A stretch of DNA of 64,000 bases, from the NCBI GenBank assembly GCA_002221725.1, contig NJFT01000101.1, positions 62,001 through 126,000 on the forward strand. The letters are read 5' to 3'. Position 1 is the first letter of the stretch. Each line of letters starts with the position of its first letter. Below the pieces are notes generated by a model, which was not told where the DNA came from, searched no databases, and was given only the letters and a program-made list of their open reading frames with translations. The position numbers and the translations under genes were made by a program. This DNA is from Scedosporium boydii. Its lineage: Eukaryota > Ascomycota > Sordariomycetes > Microascales > Microascaceae. Shown here in pieces: positions 54,770-64,000 of the stretch.

Positions 54770-56244
54770 CTGTAAGCCGCGGAGTGTAGGTCCTAGAAGG
54801 GATTCGGGATAATGGGAAGAGAGAAAAAAAAAGAGAGCATCTAGTTTATTGGGTTCCTTTTTTCAGGTAGACAAGGCAGAAGCAGCACATCAATACAGCT
54901 CATCAAAGCCGCCAAAAGTAGCCAAGGACATCCATTGTTGCCGTTTTAGGTTGTACCCACACCGATTTTGACGCTTTGATCTTTCAATTGTTCTCTGATT
55001 CAGTGGAGCATCAATCTCCCCCTCCAGTGCTAGGCAGGTTCTTTCTGATCAGGCATCACAGTATGGCCTGGCCTGGCGGTGACGTGACGTGACGTGGGGC
55101 CAGACCAGGCCAGGCCAACCGGAATGGCGACGTGTTCTTGATTGATCCGAACCTGCCGTTACACATATTCTCATAAATTACTATATGCTCCTCCCTAGAA
55201 TTTCTAAGGGAAGCATGTTATTGACTGTGCATTTCAGATGTGATATATGGAGAGTTATGATTGATGCTGCTAGCTAGCTCTTTCATTGATATTGATTTGA
55301 TGATAAGGTTGGAGTATCTGAGGAGAGCTCTGGTGATACCTGGAAGTACTAGGTACTTCACTTCTGCCTAGGTCTAAATCTTGAAGTGCAGGTTGAGTGA
55401 TGCATAATAGCAGTTGGTGACGACGTCTCGGACTTCAATGCTCGGTGGTGGATCACTGAGCCTAATGATTTGTAATCCTGTATTCTCCTCTCCTAAACCA
55501 AACATTAGTTTATATATCGAGTCTGAAGATAACCGTGACTCGAGTTGTGACAGGGCGTTCGAACGCTTCTGGTCCTTTTGAGCGGTGCAATGTTGGAGAT
55601 CTTAGGCCGAATTCTGTTCATGCTGGAAGAATTTGCTGCAGAACCACGCATCTGCATTCTGTGGATTGACGGGTTGTGCTCTGGACATGGTGTGCGGTTT
55701 CCATAGCAGCCAGGGTCCACGGCTCCATCACATCAATCAATCAATCGTTTTTGGAGTCTTAAGCCACTTAGTGGATGAATTGGTGTCAAGTGGTGCTCCA
55801 GTGGCCCACTATTAGACCGCCCATCACAGGAGGGCGTTAGGCGGCGCCTCCACCAACTTCCCGTTGTAAGCGACTGGAACATCCTGTTGTTTCCACGCTT
55901 CCACGCCTGTGACGCGGAAAGTACTGGATACATCAAGACCCAGCATCGACCTTCTCCCCTGCCCACTCGGCTGACAAAATTGGTCTACTTTGTCCCCGCC
56001 ATCCACCACCTCGCCTTCCTCTCTCTGATGCTATCTGCCTCTGCACTGCACCTTCCATATACTCAGCCTCCCCACCCCCTCACCACTTTTTTTACCCTTG
56101 AAATCTCCGTCCACAGTAGAGAGCCCTCTCTCCTCCTCTATCCACGATCCGATCGCCGAAACCCTCTCTTCTTCTCACAACATCACACCTCGTTCCAAAC
56201 CCCGCATTCATAAACTTCCCCGCCATTTCCCCCTCGCCGCGATC
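54770..56244. promoter_or_regulatory. 1.5-kb interval upstream of CRM1
   Basis: agx1 3' flank at the left, CRM1 promoter and CT-rich leader (about 55990-56240) at the right. A 13-bp inverted repeat with tandem TGACG motifs is inside (listed separately). No gene is supported. Confidence 0.45.
55064..55117. repeat. Inverted repeat enclosing tandem TGACG motifs
   Basis: Arms TGGCCTGGCCTGG (55064-55076) and CCAGGCCAGGCCA (55105-55117) are perfectly complementary over 13 bp. The 28-bp loop holds GTGACGTGACGTGACGTG, three overlapping TGACG/ACGT units that look like bZIP (CRE half-site) targets. Confidence 0.75.
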
Positions 56245-59200
56245 ATGGCTGTCTCCATTGAGGAGCTCGACAGTCTTGTCCGCGACTTCTACGAAGGTCG
56301 CGGTGAGCAGGTATGCATCTTGTGGATATCGAGGATCCTCTTCCTCGCGATAAGTGACGCTGACTAGTTCTTTTCACTCACTGTATAGCAAAAAATGGCA
56401 CAGGCCCGTCTAAACCAGGTATGAACGACCGATCCTCTAAGAAAGATACCGAGTCGCTTAATAGCTAGGCACAAAGCTAACTTTTCGCATCTCTAGTTCA
56501 AAGAAGATCCCGACGCCTGGCTCATGGTCGATAAAATATTGTCCGAAGCAAGCTACCCGCAGACCAAATGTATGCCTCGAACCCGCCCAAACATAAACAA
56601 GTTTGCCTCTTTCTGTACGAGGTGGTAGATAAGGAAGGACAGGAAGCTGACGGACGCTGACATTGTATTCTGCAACTAGATTTAGGACTACAGGTCCTCG
56701 ACCAGGTCATCATGACCCGGTGGAAGGTTCTGCCCCGTGAACAATGTCAAGGTGGGCAGGCTAGGACCATCCTGATTGCGCGCCCGGGATTCTCGCGGCG
56801 CTCTGGAGCTGTGACGCTGACTGGTTTATAGGTATCCGAAACTTCGTTGTTCAGTTCATCATTCAGTGCTCTAGCTCCGAAGAGTCCCTGCGGTCCCAAA
56901 AGACGCTTTTGAACAAGCTGAACCTGGTCCTTGTGTCGGTATTGAAGCAGGAATGGCCGCACCAGTGGCCCAGTTTCATCAACGAAATCATCACGTCGTG
57001 TCATTCAAGCCTTTCGATTTGCGAGAACAACATGACGATTCTTCGTCTCCTCTCAGAAGAAGTCTTCGACTACTCTGCCGAGCAGATGACTTCGACCAAG
57101 ACTAAGAACCTGAAGACGACAATGTGCGCCGAGTTTTCGCAAATTTTCCAGCTCTGCCAAGAGATTCTCACGACAGCGAATCAACCCAGTCTCATCAAGG
57201 CTACCCTCGAGACTCTGTTACGATTCTGCAACTGGATTCCCCTCGGTTACATCTTTGAGACTAATCTCATTGATACCCTCCGCAATCGATTCCTCGAAGT
57301 TCCCGAATTCCGCAACGTGACACTCCAATGTCTAACAGAGATCGGTGGTCTGCAGACGGGCGGACCTGGGCAGCCAACCTACGAGGAACAGCTGGTCAAG
57401 ATGTTCACCGAAGTCCTAACCACCATCTCAAACATCATTCCCATCACGCTGGACCTGAAGGAGACGTACCCGGGCAGCAACTCGCGGGATCAAGAGTTTA
57501 TCCAAAATCTCGCCCTCTTCCTGTGCAATTTCTTCAGCATGCACCTGAATGTAAGCTTATACTACCCACCCTCATCCTCCAGCGGCGATCTTTTGCGCCC
57601 TACTACACACCCTAGCTCCTCCGCGAAACGTTACGATAATCTCTAACCGCCTGGTTCTAGCTTATCGAAAACCTCCCTAACCGCGACTTCTTGTCCCACG
57701 GACATTTCTACTTGATCCGAATATCCCAAATTGATGATCGCGAAATCTTCAAGATCTGCCTCGACTACTGGCTTAAGCTTGTTCAGGACCTCTACGACGA
57801 GATGCAGCAGCTGCCTATCACCGACGTAAACCCTCTGATGGCCATGGGAGCCGGCATCTCCGGCGGTGGCGCCCCCAACCCGGCTCTGCTGATGAACTAT
57901 CCCCTCCGAAAGCACAAGTATACCGAGATCCTGTCAAACCTGCGAGTTGTTATGATTGAGAAGATGGTGAGGCCCGAAGAGGTCCTCATTGTTGAGAATG
58001 ATGAAGGAGAAATTGTACGAGAGTTCGTCAAGGAAAGCGACACGGTGCAGCTTTACAAGACCATCCGCGAGTGCCTCGTCTACCTCACCCACCTCGACGT
58101 TGTGGATACGGAGAACATCATGACGGAGAAGTTGGCCAGACAGGTGGACAACTCCGAATGGTCGTGGCATAACTGCAATGTTTTGTGCTGGGCTATTGGT
58201 TCCATCTCCCTAGCCATGAACGAGGAGACAGAGAAGCGTTTCCTTGTTACGGTCATCAAGGACCTACTTGGTCTGACCGAGATGAAGCGAGGAAAGGACA
58301 ACAAGGCCGTTGTCGCGAGTAATATCATGTACATTGTCGGCCAATACCCTCGATTCTTGAAGGCCCATTGGAAGTTCCTCAAGACAGTTGTCAACAAACT
58401 CTTCGAGTTCATGCACGAGTCGCACGAAGGTAAGGACGCTCAACGGAATTCTTGGAATAGCCTGAGTTTGGTAACTAACCTTGCTCTTTCCTCCCTTAGG
58501 TGTTCAGGACATGGCATGCGACACTTTCATCAAGATTGCCAGGCAATGCCGACGTCACTTCGTGGCGCTCCAGCCTAGTGAGCAGGAGCCTTTTATCGAG
58601 GAGATCATTAGGAATTTGCACAAGATTACTTGCGATCTCACCCCCCAGCAGGTCCACACATTCTACGAGGCATGCGGCTACATGGTGGCCGCTCAAGGTA
58701 GCAAGCCCCAACAGGAGCGCCTTCTTGCAGATCTCATGGCACTGCCCAACGCCGCCTGGGACGAGATCATCAAACAGGCCACCATCAACCCAGCCATTCT
58801 CCAGGACGCCGAGACTATCAAGGTTATCGGCAACATCATGAAGACCAACGTCTCTGCGTGCACATCAATTGGACCTTACTTCTATCCCCAAATTGGCCGA
58901 ATTTACCACGACATGCTCCAGATGTACCGCGCCACTAGCACGCTTATCTCCGAGGCTGTGGCCAAAGACGGTGGGTTTCAGTTCAAGGAATGAATGTCTT
59001 TTATTCTCACTGACTAAAACTTGTTTCAAGGTGAAATCGCTACCAAGATGCCTAAGGTCCGGGGTCTTCGTACCATTAAGAAGGAGGTCCTTAAGCTCAT
59101 CGAGACCTATGTCGAAAAGGCCGAAGATCTACAAGCTGTCCGATTGCAGATGGTCCCCCCTCTTCTCGATTCGGTCTTGGTGGATTATAACCGCAATGTG

Positions 59201-60309
59201 CCCGGTGCCCGAGACGCCGAGGTTCTCAAAGCCATGTCGACCATTATCTCTAAGCTCTCTGTAAGTGTCGTCGCCACGGGTACCACCCAATCATTATTAG
59301 CGGAACGGCGACTGACGTTGTGCGACTACAGTCTCTAATGGAGGACCAAATCCCTATTATTATGGAAAACGTCTTCGAATGCACGCTCGAGATGATTAAC
59401 AAGGACTTCTCTGAGTTCCCGGAGCATCGAGTCGAGTTTTTCAACCTCCTCAGAGCTATCAACTTGCACTGCTTCCCAGGTACGATCAAGAATTCCCCCC
59501 CTTCCAACGTTCGAGCTGGCATTCCCCTACGAAGATGTTTTTGCTGACCGAAATGTAAATAGCATTACTCAAACTTGACAACCGCCAGTTCAAGTTTGTT
59601 ATTGACTCTTGCTCGTGGGCCTTCAAGCACGACAACCGAGATGTGGAAGCCGCAGGACTTAACATGTGCCTTGAGCTCATCAACAACATTGCCGAGAAGA
59701 CTGATATCCAGACCTCCAACATGTTCTTCCAGCAGTTTTTTATCCCAATTCTCCAGGACATCTTCTATGTCGTTACCGATCCCGACCACAAGGCGGGTTT
59801 CAAGACGCAGTCTATGCTGCTTATGAGGCTGTTCTACTTCGTCAGCCCCGCCGACGGCACCGCGCCTAAGATTCAGGGCCCGATCTATCCTCCTACGGAA
59901 GCGCAGCCAGGAACCGGAAACAAGGAGTTCCTAGCCAACTTCGTCGCAATGCAAATGAAGAATGCCTTCCCCAATCTCCAGCCGTGAGTCTATGTCCCCC
60001 CTTTCAGCCCTCAGCCCTCGCCCCTAAAACCAGTGAACAACCGGGACACAGAATCAGACTAACAGAAGTAGGGCGCAAATCACGTCGTTCGTGGAGAATC
60101 TCTTCGCGTATAACACGCAGTACGACAAGTTCCGACTTAACATGCGAGACTTCCTCATCTCCCTCAAGGAGTTTGCTGGCGACAATGCCGAGCTCTATGT
60201 TGTGGAAAAGGAGCAGCAAGAGCGCGATGCCAAGGCTGCCGATCTCGAGCGCCGAGCCAAGGTTGGCGGTCTCTTGAAGCCGTCGGAATTAGAGGAGGAT
60301 GAACTGTGA
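56245..60309 (+). CDS. crm1: Exportin-1 / CRM1 nuclear export receptor
   Basis: Eleven exons: 56245-56310, 56389-56418, 56497-56569, 56680-56751, 56832-57550, 57661-58429, 58500-58970, 59031-59260, 59332-59479, 59563-59983 and 60072-60309. Together they encode 1,078 aa, the family length. The first four exons are tiny (30-73 bp) and cover the importin-beta N-terminal domain ([21 protein letters not shown]). The HEAT-repeat body, the acidic loop ([20 protein letters not shown]) and the NES groove ([20 protein letters not shown]) are intact. It exports leucine-rich NES cargo with Ran-GTP. The residue equivalent to the leptomycin-B-reactive cysteine is Thr526 (codon 58276-58278), as in budding yeast, so the drug should not bind covalently. 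The leader is CT-rich. Confidence 0.97.
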
Positions 60310-61620
60310 CTGGGCGAAGAGCTACGTACAGAATTCGCGCCTAGCCATGGCAGTCCCAGCCACGGAACTAAATTCGAGGGTAAAACGGATCAAGATGGTT
60401 TCGACGGCTGGGACATATACGGATTGTGACCCGGGCCGACGAAACGGGACAGCCAGCATATTTGGAGCAAGGGTTCACCGGCAAGAAGTGTAATTCGAGT
60501 CGTGTCCCCTTCGCTGAGGAGAGTCGAAGTTCTGGCCACAATCTTATTTGTAGTGATACCAAAATGGGTCCTCAGAGGACAAGTTATTAGCGTTTTCTTT
60601 AACCTTTTCTTTTCCTAGAACGCTTTATTCGGTCCTGTTTACCCCCCAGGGAGAGGAATGATCCGAAAGCAGAAAAAGTTTTATATTCACGTCGGCGAAG
60701 TGTACTTAACGGGGGGAGTTGAAAAAGCTAGGGGGCTTCGGTTATTACGGAAAGGAAAGGAGATGAAAAAAGGAAGGGGGAGGAATGAATGAAATGCGCG
60801 GCTTTTTGTGACAAGTTTTTTTCAGCTCAAGATTTCCATCTTCTGTTTCCCTGGTTTCATCGTTTTGTCGTTTCTTGTGCTCTCTCCTCTTGTTCTAATA
60901 TGTTGTCATTGTGTCTCTATGCATCCATGGCGGTCGATGAATGGTTTCGTGTGAAGGATCTAATATGGCTTGCGGGGGGGAGGGGGGGGGATTTCTAAAC
61001 TGTTTTAAAAAGAGGAGTATAAGTCCCGTATCCCGAGTACTCTTGTTAATACCACCACTCACTACTCTTCTTCCTTGACTTCTCTACAGTGCCCTTTAGA
61101 CTAATCCAATCTGATATATATATAACCCCGGCCAAGGACGTCGAATTCGAGGCTTCCAGGAAAGAGGGTTTGTCTAGAAGGTTATCTAGCGGACTACCGT
61201 CTCACCTCGAGCTAGAGGGAGCTCCAGCGCCCTTTGATGCTATTTCCTTCTGTCGAAATGCCACGCCGAGGAGAGATAAGACAAGAGGAGTATGGGTCGA
61301 ATGTCCAAGAAAGAAGTCGTCTCCGAGTAATCGATTCCGATCTGTTGAATATAGCAAATCTCCAAGTCCTATTCACCACATTGAGGAGGAGTTGGAGTCA
61401 ATGGCATGTATCTCTTTATTGAAATTAATTATTATGATTATGTCTAAATAGGGTCATCCCCATCACTTCCCCTAGCCAGCTTCCTGAGCCTTCACAAACA
61501 ACGTCCCTTTCAAGTCCAGCTGTCAAGGCGGGCGTGTAAGGCATTCGGAGAGCCCTCGGGAATGAATGTATAAAGGGCAAGCCCTCCATTCCCCAACCAA
61601 TTCTTCCAACAGGTATCTTT
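60310..61620. other. CRM1 3' flank and left part of a duplicated segment
   Basis: Contains a G run (60974-60990). A stretch at 60925-61050 (ATGAATGGTTTCGTGTGAAGG and later CGAGTACTCTTG) recurs at 62525-62600. ORFs such as 61089-61451 have no support from splicing or family features. From about 61490 the similarity to 63535 onward begins. Confidence 0.45.
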
Positions 61621-61970
61621 CTAGAGGTTGGAGATGGTCTCCGTGGAAGCGCTTGTGCCTAAGAATTATTATACCAGGGTCAGAAACCACATAGACATCT
61701 GTCGAATTCCAGAAGGAGAGAACTTACTTGAGACGAACCTGTATCTGACGTTTTCGTAGTCTTCAGCGCCCCTAATGCCTCGGCTCGCAAACCTCTTTAG
61801 AAAGCGCCGGAGCGCAGGGTTCATCATATTCACGTAAATAGTCGCTCCCGTGAGACTTTGGCCCCAAAGGGCAACGGGGACACCATGTGAATAACCATCA
61901 AGTACTTTTCCGGGCTCGTCTTCGACCAGGCAATCGTAGTCTCCTTGGCCGAAAACAATTGGTAGAATGT
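61621..61970 (-). CDS. Unknown small protein, 3' exons (tandem copy A)
   Basis: Two exons are supported by comparison with copy B: 61970-61728 (acceptor TTTCAG) and 61658-61621 (intron GTAAGT...CTTAG). They encode ILPIVFGQGDYD, then GKVLDGYSHGVPVALWGQ and ALRRFLKRFASRGIRG, ending ..STETISNL. The upstream exon or exons and start are not identified. The encoded peptide aligns with copy B (ALRRFLKRFASRGI against KLRRFLRGLAKGGI; VPVALWG against FGVALWA) and the last intron is at the same phase-1 position. I recognise no family. The copy could be a working gene or a decaying duplicate. Confidence 0.5.
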
Positions 61971-63669
61971 CTGAAATGTCAAGATGTTGGAGCTGGAACT
62001 AGAGTTCAACATGTTGGTCTCTCTGTCGAGGGAGCTTCTTATATACATCGTGAGGAATAATATCTATTCATCGTAAATAAACAGGGGATGAATATATATG
62101 TTCATCGAGTTCGATATACCTGAATGATGGCTGGTGACAACCAGATTGAATGTAAGTGAGTGTTTGGTCTTGGGGACAATGGTAGAATAGTAGAATGGTA
62201 GAGAGGCTATAGATTCCGGGATAGTGTAAGGACGAGAAGTAGGAATCATAGCTCAACAGAGTTGGTCTCTATAGCAGCGTCGCGTATTCATCATGAGGAT
62301 GGAATGAGGGACGGACATAGACATCCATTGCTTTTGATTCATTCAAATGGTGACTAGTAGCAGCCTAGCAGGTCAGATTGATATAGTCTAACAGCAGCTT
62401 TCTCAAATTCGTCGTGAGGAATGAACGAGGAGTGAACTTGGATATTATTCATTGCTTTCGATTTACTCAATGATGCCTTATGGCAGGCAGATTGGTTAAT
62501 AGCAACAGTTGCCTCTATGTGTCCATTGTGGTGGATGAATGGTTTCGTGTGAAGGACCTAAGATGGTGTACGAGTCCCGTGTCTCGAGTACTCTTGCAAA
62601 TGGAGATCCATGAACGAAATTTCTTCCCTACATGCCAAGTTATGGAATGGGTAACTTGATGACCCTCACGGCATCGTCATGTTGCTACTGGCCGCTAAGG
62701 TCGGGAGGTCATAAGCCGCGACCTGGCCTATCTTGTACTGAACGGCGCTTGTCAACACACTCATTGTCCCATGTCATCTGTGCCAGTGTTTGTAAAAACT
62801 CGAGACTTACATTGTTGAGGTGAAGAGGGGGAGGGGGTACAAAGAGGAGAGATGAGGTGCTTCGTATGCGCCTGTTGATGTGATGTGCCCTTCTTCCCTC
62901 GGTTTTGACTCTGATGAATAGAGAAAGGGAAGCCCATCGTTACGGCCAAGGGCATTGGTGGTAGGAGACTTCCTGTATTCAACAGATCGGGAAGAGGTTC
63001 TTCAGTAACGAACCTCGATATTCACCTTTCACCCGCACTCCCCGCGTCTATGCCGCCTTGATGTGACAATGCCCATATTTTTCTTCTTCTTTGATTTATA
63101 TAATATGAAATGGCGCTGGCACCCTCTCCAGTCTGGGGGGTCTCCAGGATACACCTCCCGACAAACACTCATTTCCGGAAGCCCTCGCATTTGACGTCCT
63201 TAACTTGGGTCATGTGCGAGAATTTGGTAGTCTACCCGGCGTTGTAACAAAGCAAGGAAACAGGGCCTCCTCTAGGATGAGCTATTCATGGAAAGGAGGT
63301 GAAGCCAGCCAAGTGATTCAAGAGACCTCAATGCTGTGATGGATGTGCAAGACACATCTTTGCTAGAGGTTCCTATGCGATGTCGTGAAATGGGTTCGTG
63401 AGCCTCCGGCGATGCATCAACACACTCTCAATGCGGTCTGACCTGGGAATGATGATTTTGGAATCAATTCTTGGGATTACGACTGCATGGAACCATCCCC
63501 ATCGTTTCTCCTACTCCCAGCTAGCGGGGTTTTCACAATAACTTGCCTTTCAAGTCCAGCTATCGAGGTGGTGTAAGGAATTCGGAGCGTCTTCCGGAAT
63601 AAATGTGTAAAGGACAAGCCTTCTAATGCTCCCTATAAATATATATATTTCTCATTAGAGGTTAGACGC
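61971..63669. other. Spacer between the two tandem gene copies, with local repeats
   Basis: Possible 5' exon or promoter of copy A on the left. It includes the 121-bp imperfect tandem repeat (listed separately), the recurrence of the CRM1-flank segment at 62525-62600, and copy B 3' flank similarity (63535-63660). No other gene is seen. Confidence 0.4.
62286..62520. repeat. Imperfect tandem repeat, period about 121 bp
   Basis: ATTCATCATGAGG at 62286 and ATTCGTCGTGAGG at 62407 start two similar units. Both continue with GAATGA-like sequence, CATTGCTTTTGATT/CATTGCTTTCGATT, and a GCAG...CAGATTG segment. A weaker relative lies near 62047-62140 (CATCGTGAGGAAT, ATTCATCG). Confidence 0.55.
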
Positions 63670-64000
63670 TCAGCGTTCGTACTGACCTCTGCCTAAGAAT
63701 TACACCAGGGTCAGAGCCCCACGCATGGAAAACCGTCGAATTTCATTAGAGTAGAACTTACTTTCTTTGAACTGATATAGGGCGTCCTCGTACACTCCCT
63801 GAGCCAAAATGCCTCCCTTTGCAAGGCCTCTTAGGAAGCGCCGGAGTTTCCGATCCATCAGGTTGATGACCGTAGAATCACCTTCGCAGCAACGAGCCCA
63901 GAGAGCAACCCCGAATTCGGGGTAAGCGTCAACTAGGATTCTGGGTTCGATTTCAAGCTTAACCCAGTACACCTCGCGGTGGTCGCATCCCGTTGGTAGA
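63670..64000 (-). CDS. Unknown small protein, 3' exons (tandem copy B, cut by window edge)
   Basis: Two exons: 64000-63762 (continuing beyond the window) and 63692-63670, with intron GTAAGT...TTCTTAG. The reading frame gives LPTGCDHREVYWVKLEIEP, then VDAYPEFGVALWARCCEG, DRKLRRFLRGLAKGGILAQG and VYEDALYQFKES, ending RGQYER. It matches copy A at 61621-61970 in peptide, exon order and intron phase, and the two 3' flanks are also similar (CCTTTCAAGTCCAGCT shared). No known domain is recognised. Copy B has a longer open frame reaching the window edge, so it may be the more intact copy. Confidence 0.5.

Noticed and set aside
61089..61451. 120-aa plus-strand ORF in the CRM1 3' flank
   Set aside because: Low-complexity composition, no recognised domain, and it overlaps a degenerate duplicated segment.
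1..64000. CRISPR arrays, bacterial operons and prokaryotic ribosome binding sites
   Set aside because: Spliceosomal introns and fungal gene families show a eukaryotic nuclear genome; no regularly spaced direct repeats were seen.

Overview
The window comes from a filamentous ascomycete (Pezizomycotina), most likely a Sordariomycete. The evidence is short introns (48-132 bp) with GTANGT donors and CTNAC-type branch points, closely packed genes on both strands, and fungal marker genes: the DASH subunit Dad2, shugoshin, HeLo-domain and NmrA-like proteins. I assembled the gene models by hand from splice signals. For every complete multi-exon model the summed exon length is a multiple of three.

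Layout, left to right. 1-280: 5' end of an Scd6/LSM14 mRNP protein (-), cut by the window edge. 1035-2678: glutathione reductase (-). 3542-4723: F-box protein (-). 5533-7687: DHX35-type DEAH helicase (+). 8363-17870: accessory block with a kinase-ankyrin fusion (-), an ankyrin-only protein (+) and a HeLo-domain pseudokinase (-). 17.9-20.97 kb: gene-poor. 20972-23404: single-pass membrane protein. 23.4-29.2 kb: gene-poor, with microsatellites and many copies of a TACGAAGTA word. 29213-30490: second single-pass membrane protein. 31302-33134: type B carboxylesterase (-). 34006-36375: protein with TPX2-like motifs (-). 37798-39043: DUF3632-like protein (-). 40090-40654: Dad2 (-). 41522-42132: four-helix membrane protein (+). 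42438-43556: second F-box-like protein (-). 45983-46216: two tandem tRNA-Ser(AGA) genes. 46721-47692: NmrA-like oxidoreductase (+). 48327-50559: shugoshin (+). 51056-51833: Vps29 (-). 53344-54769: alanine-glyoxylate aminotransferase (+). 56245-60309: exportin CRM1 (+). 60.9-64.0 kb: a degenerate duplicated segment carrying two copies of an unknown small gene (-).

Most of the window is conserved housekeeping: mRNA granules, redox, helicase, kinetochore and cohesion, retromer, and nuclear export. The exception is 8.3-17.9 kb. There an apparently active kinase fused to ankyrin repeats, a divergently transcribed ankyrin protein, and a HeLo-domain protein with a degenerate kinase domain lie side by side. 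HeLo domains are fungal cell-death membrane effectors related to the four-helix bundle of animal MLKL. A kinase-sensor next to a HeLo-pseudokinase therefore resembles a RIPK/MLKL-like pair and is the best candidate here for an undescribed immune or allorecognition system. That functional link is inference from architecture and adjacency.
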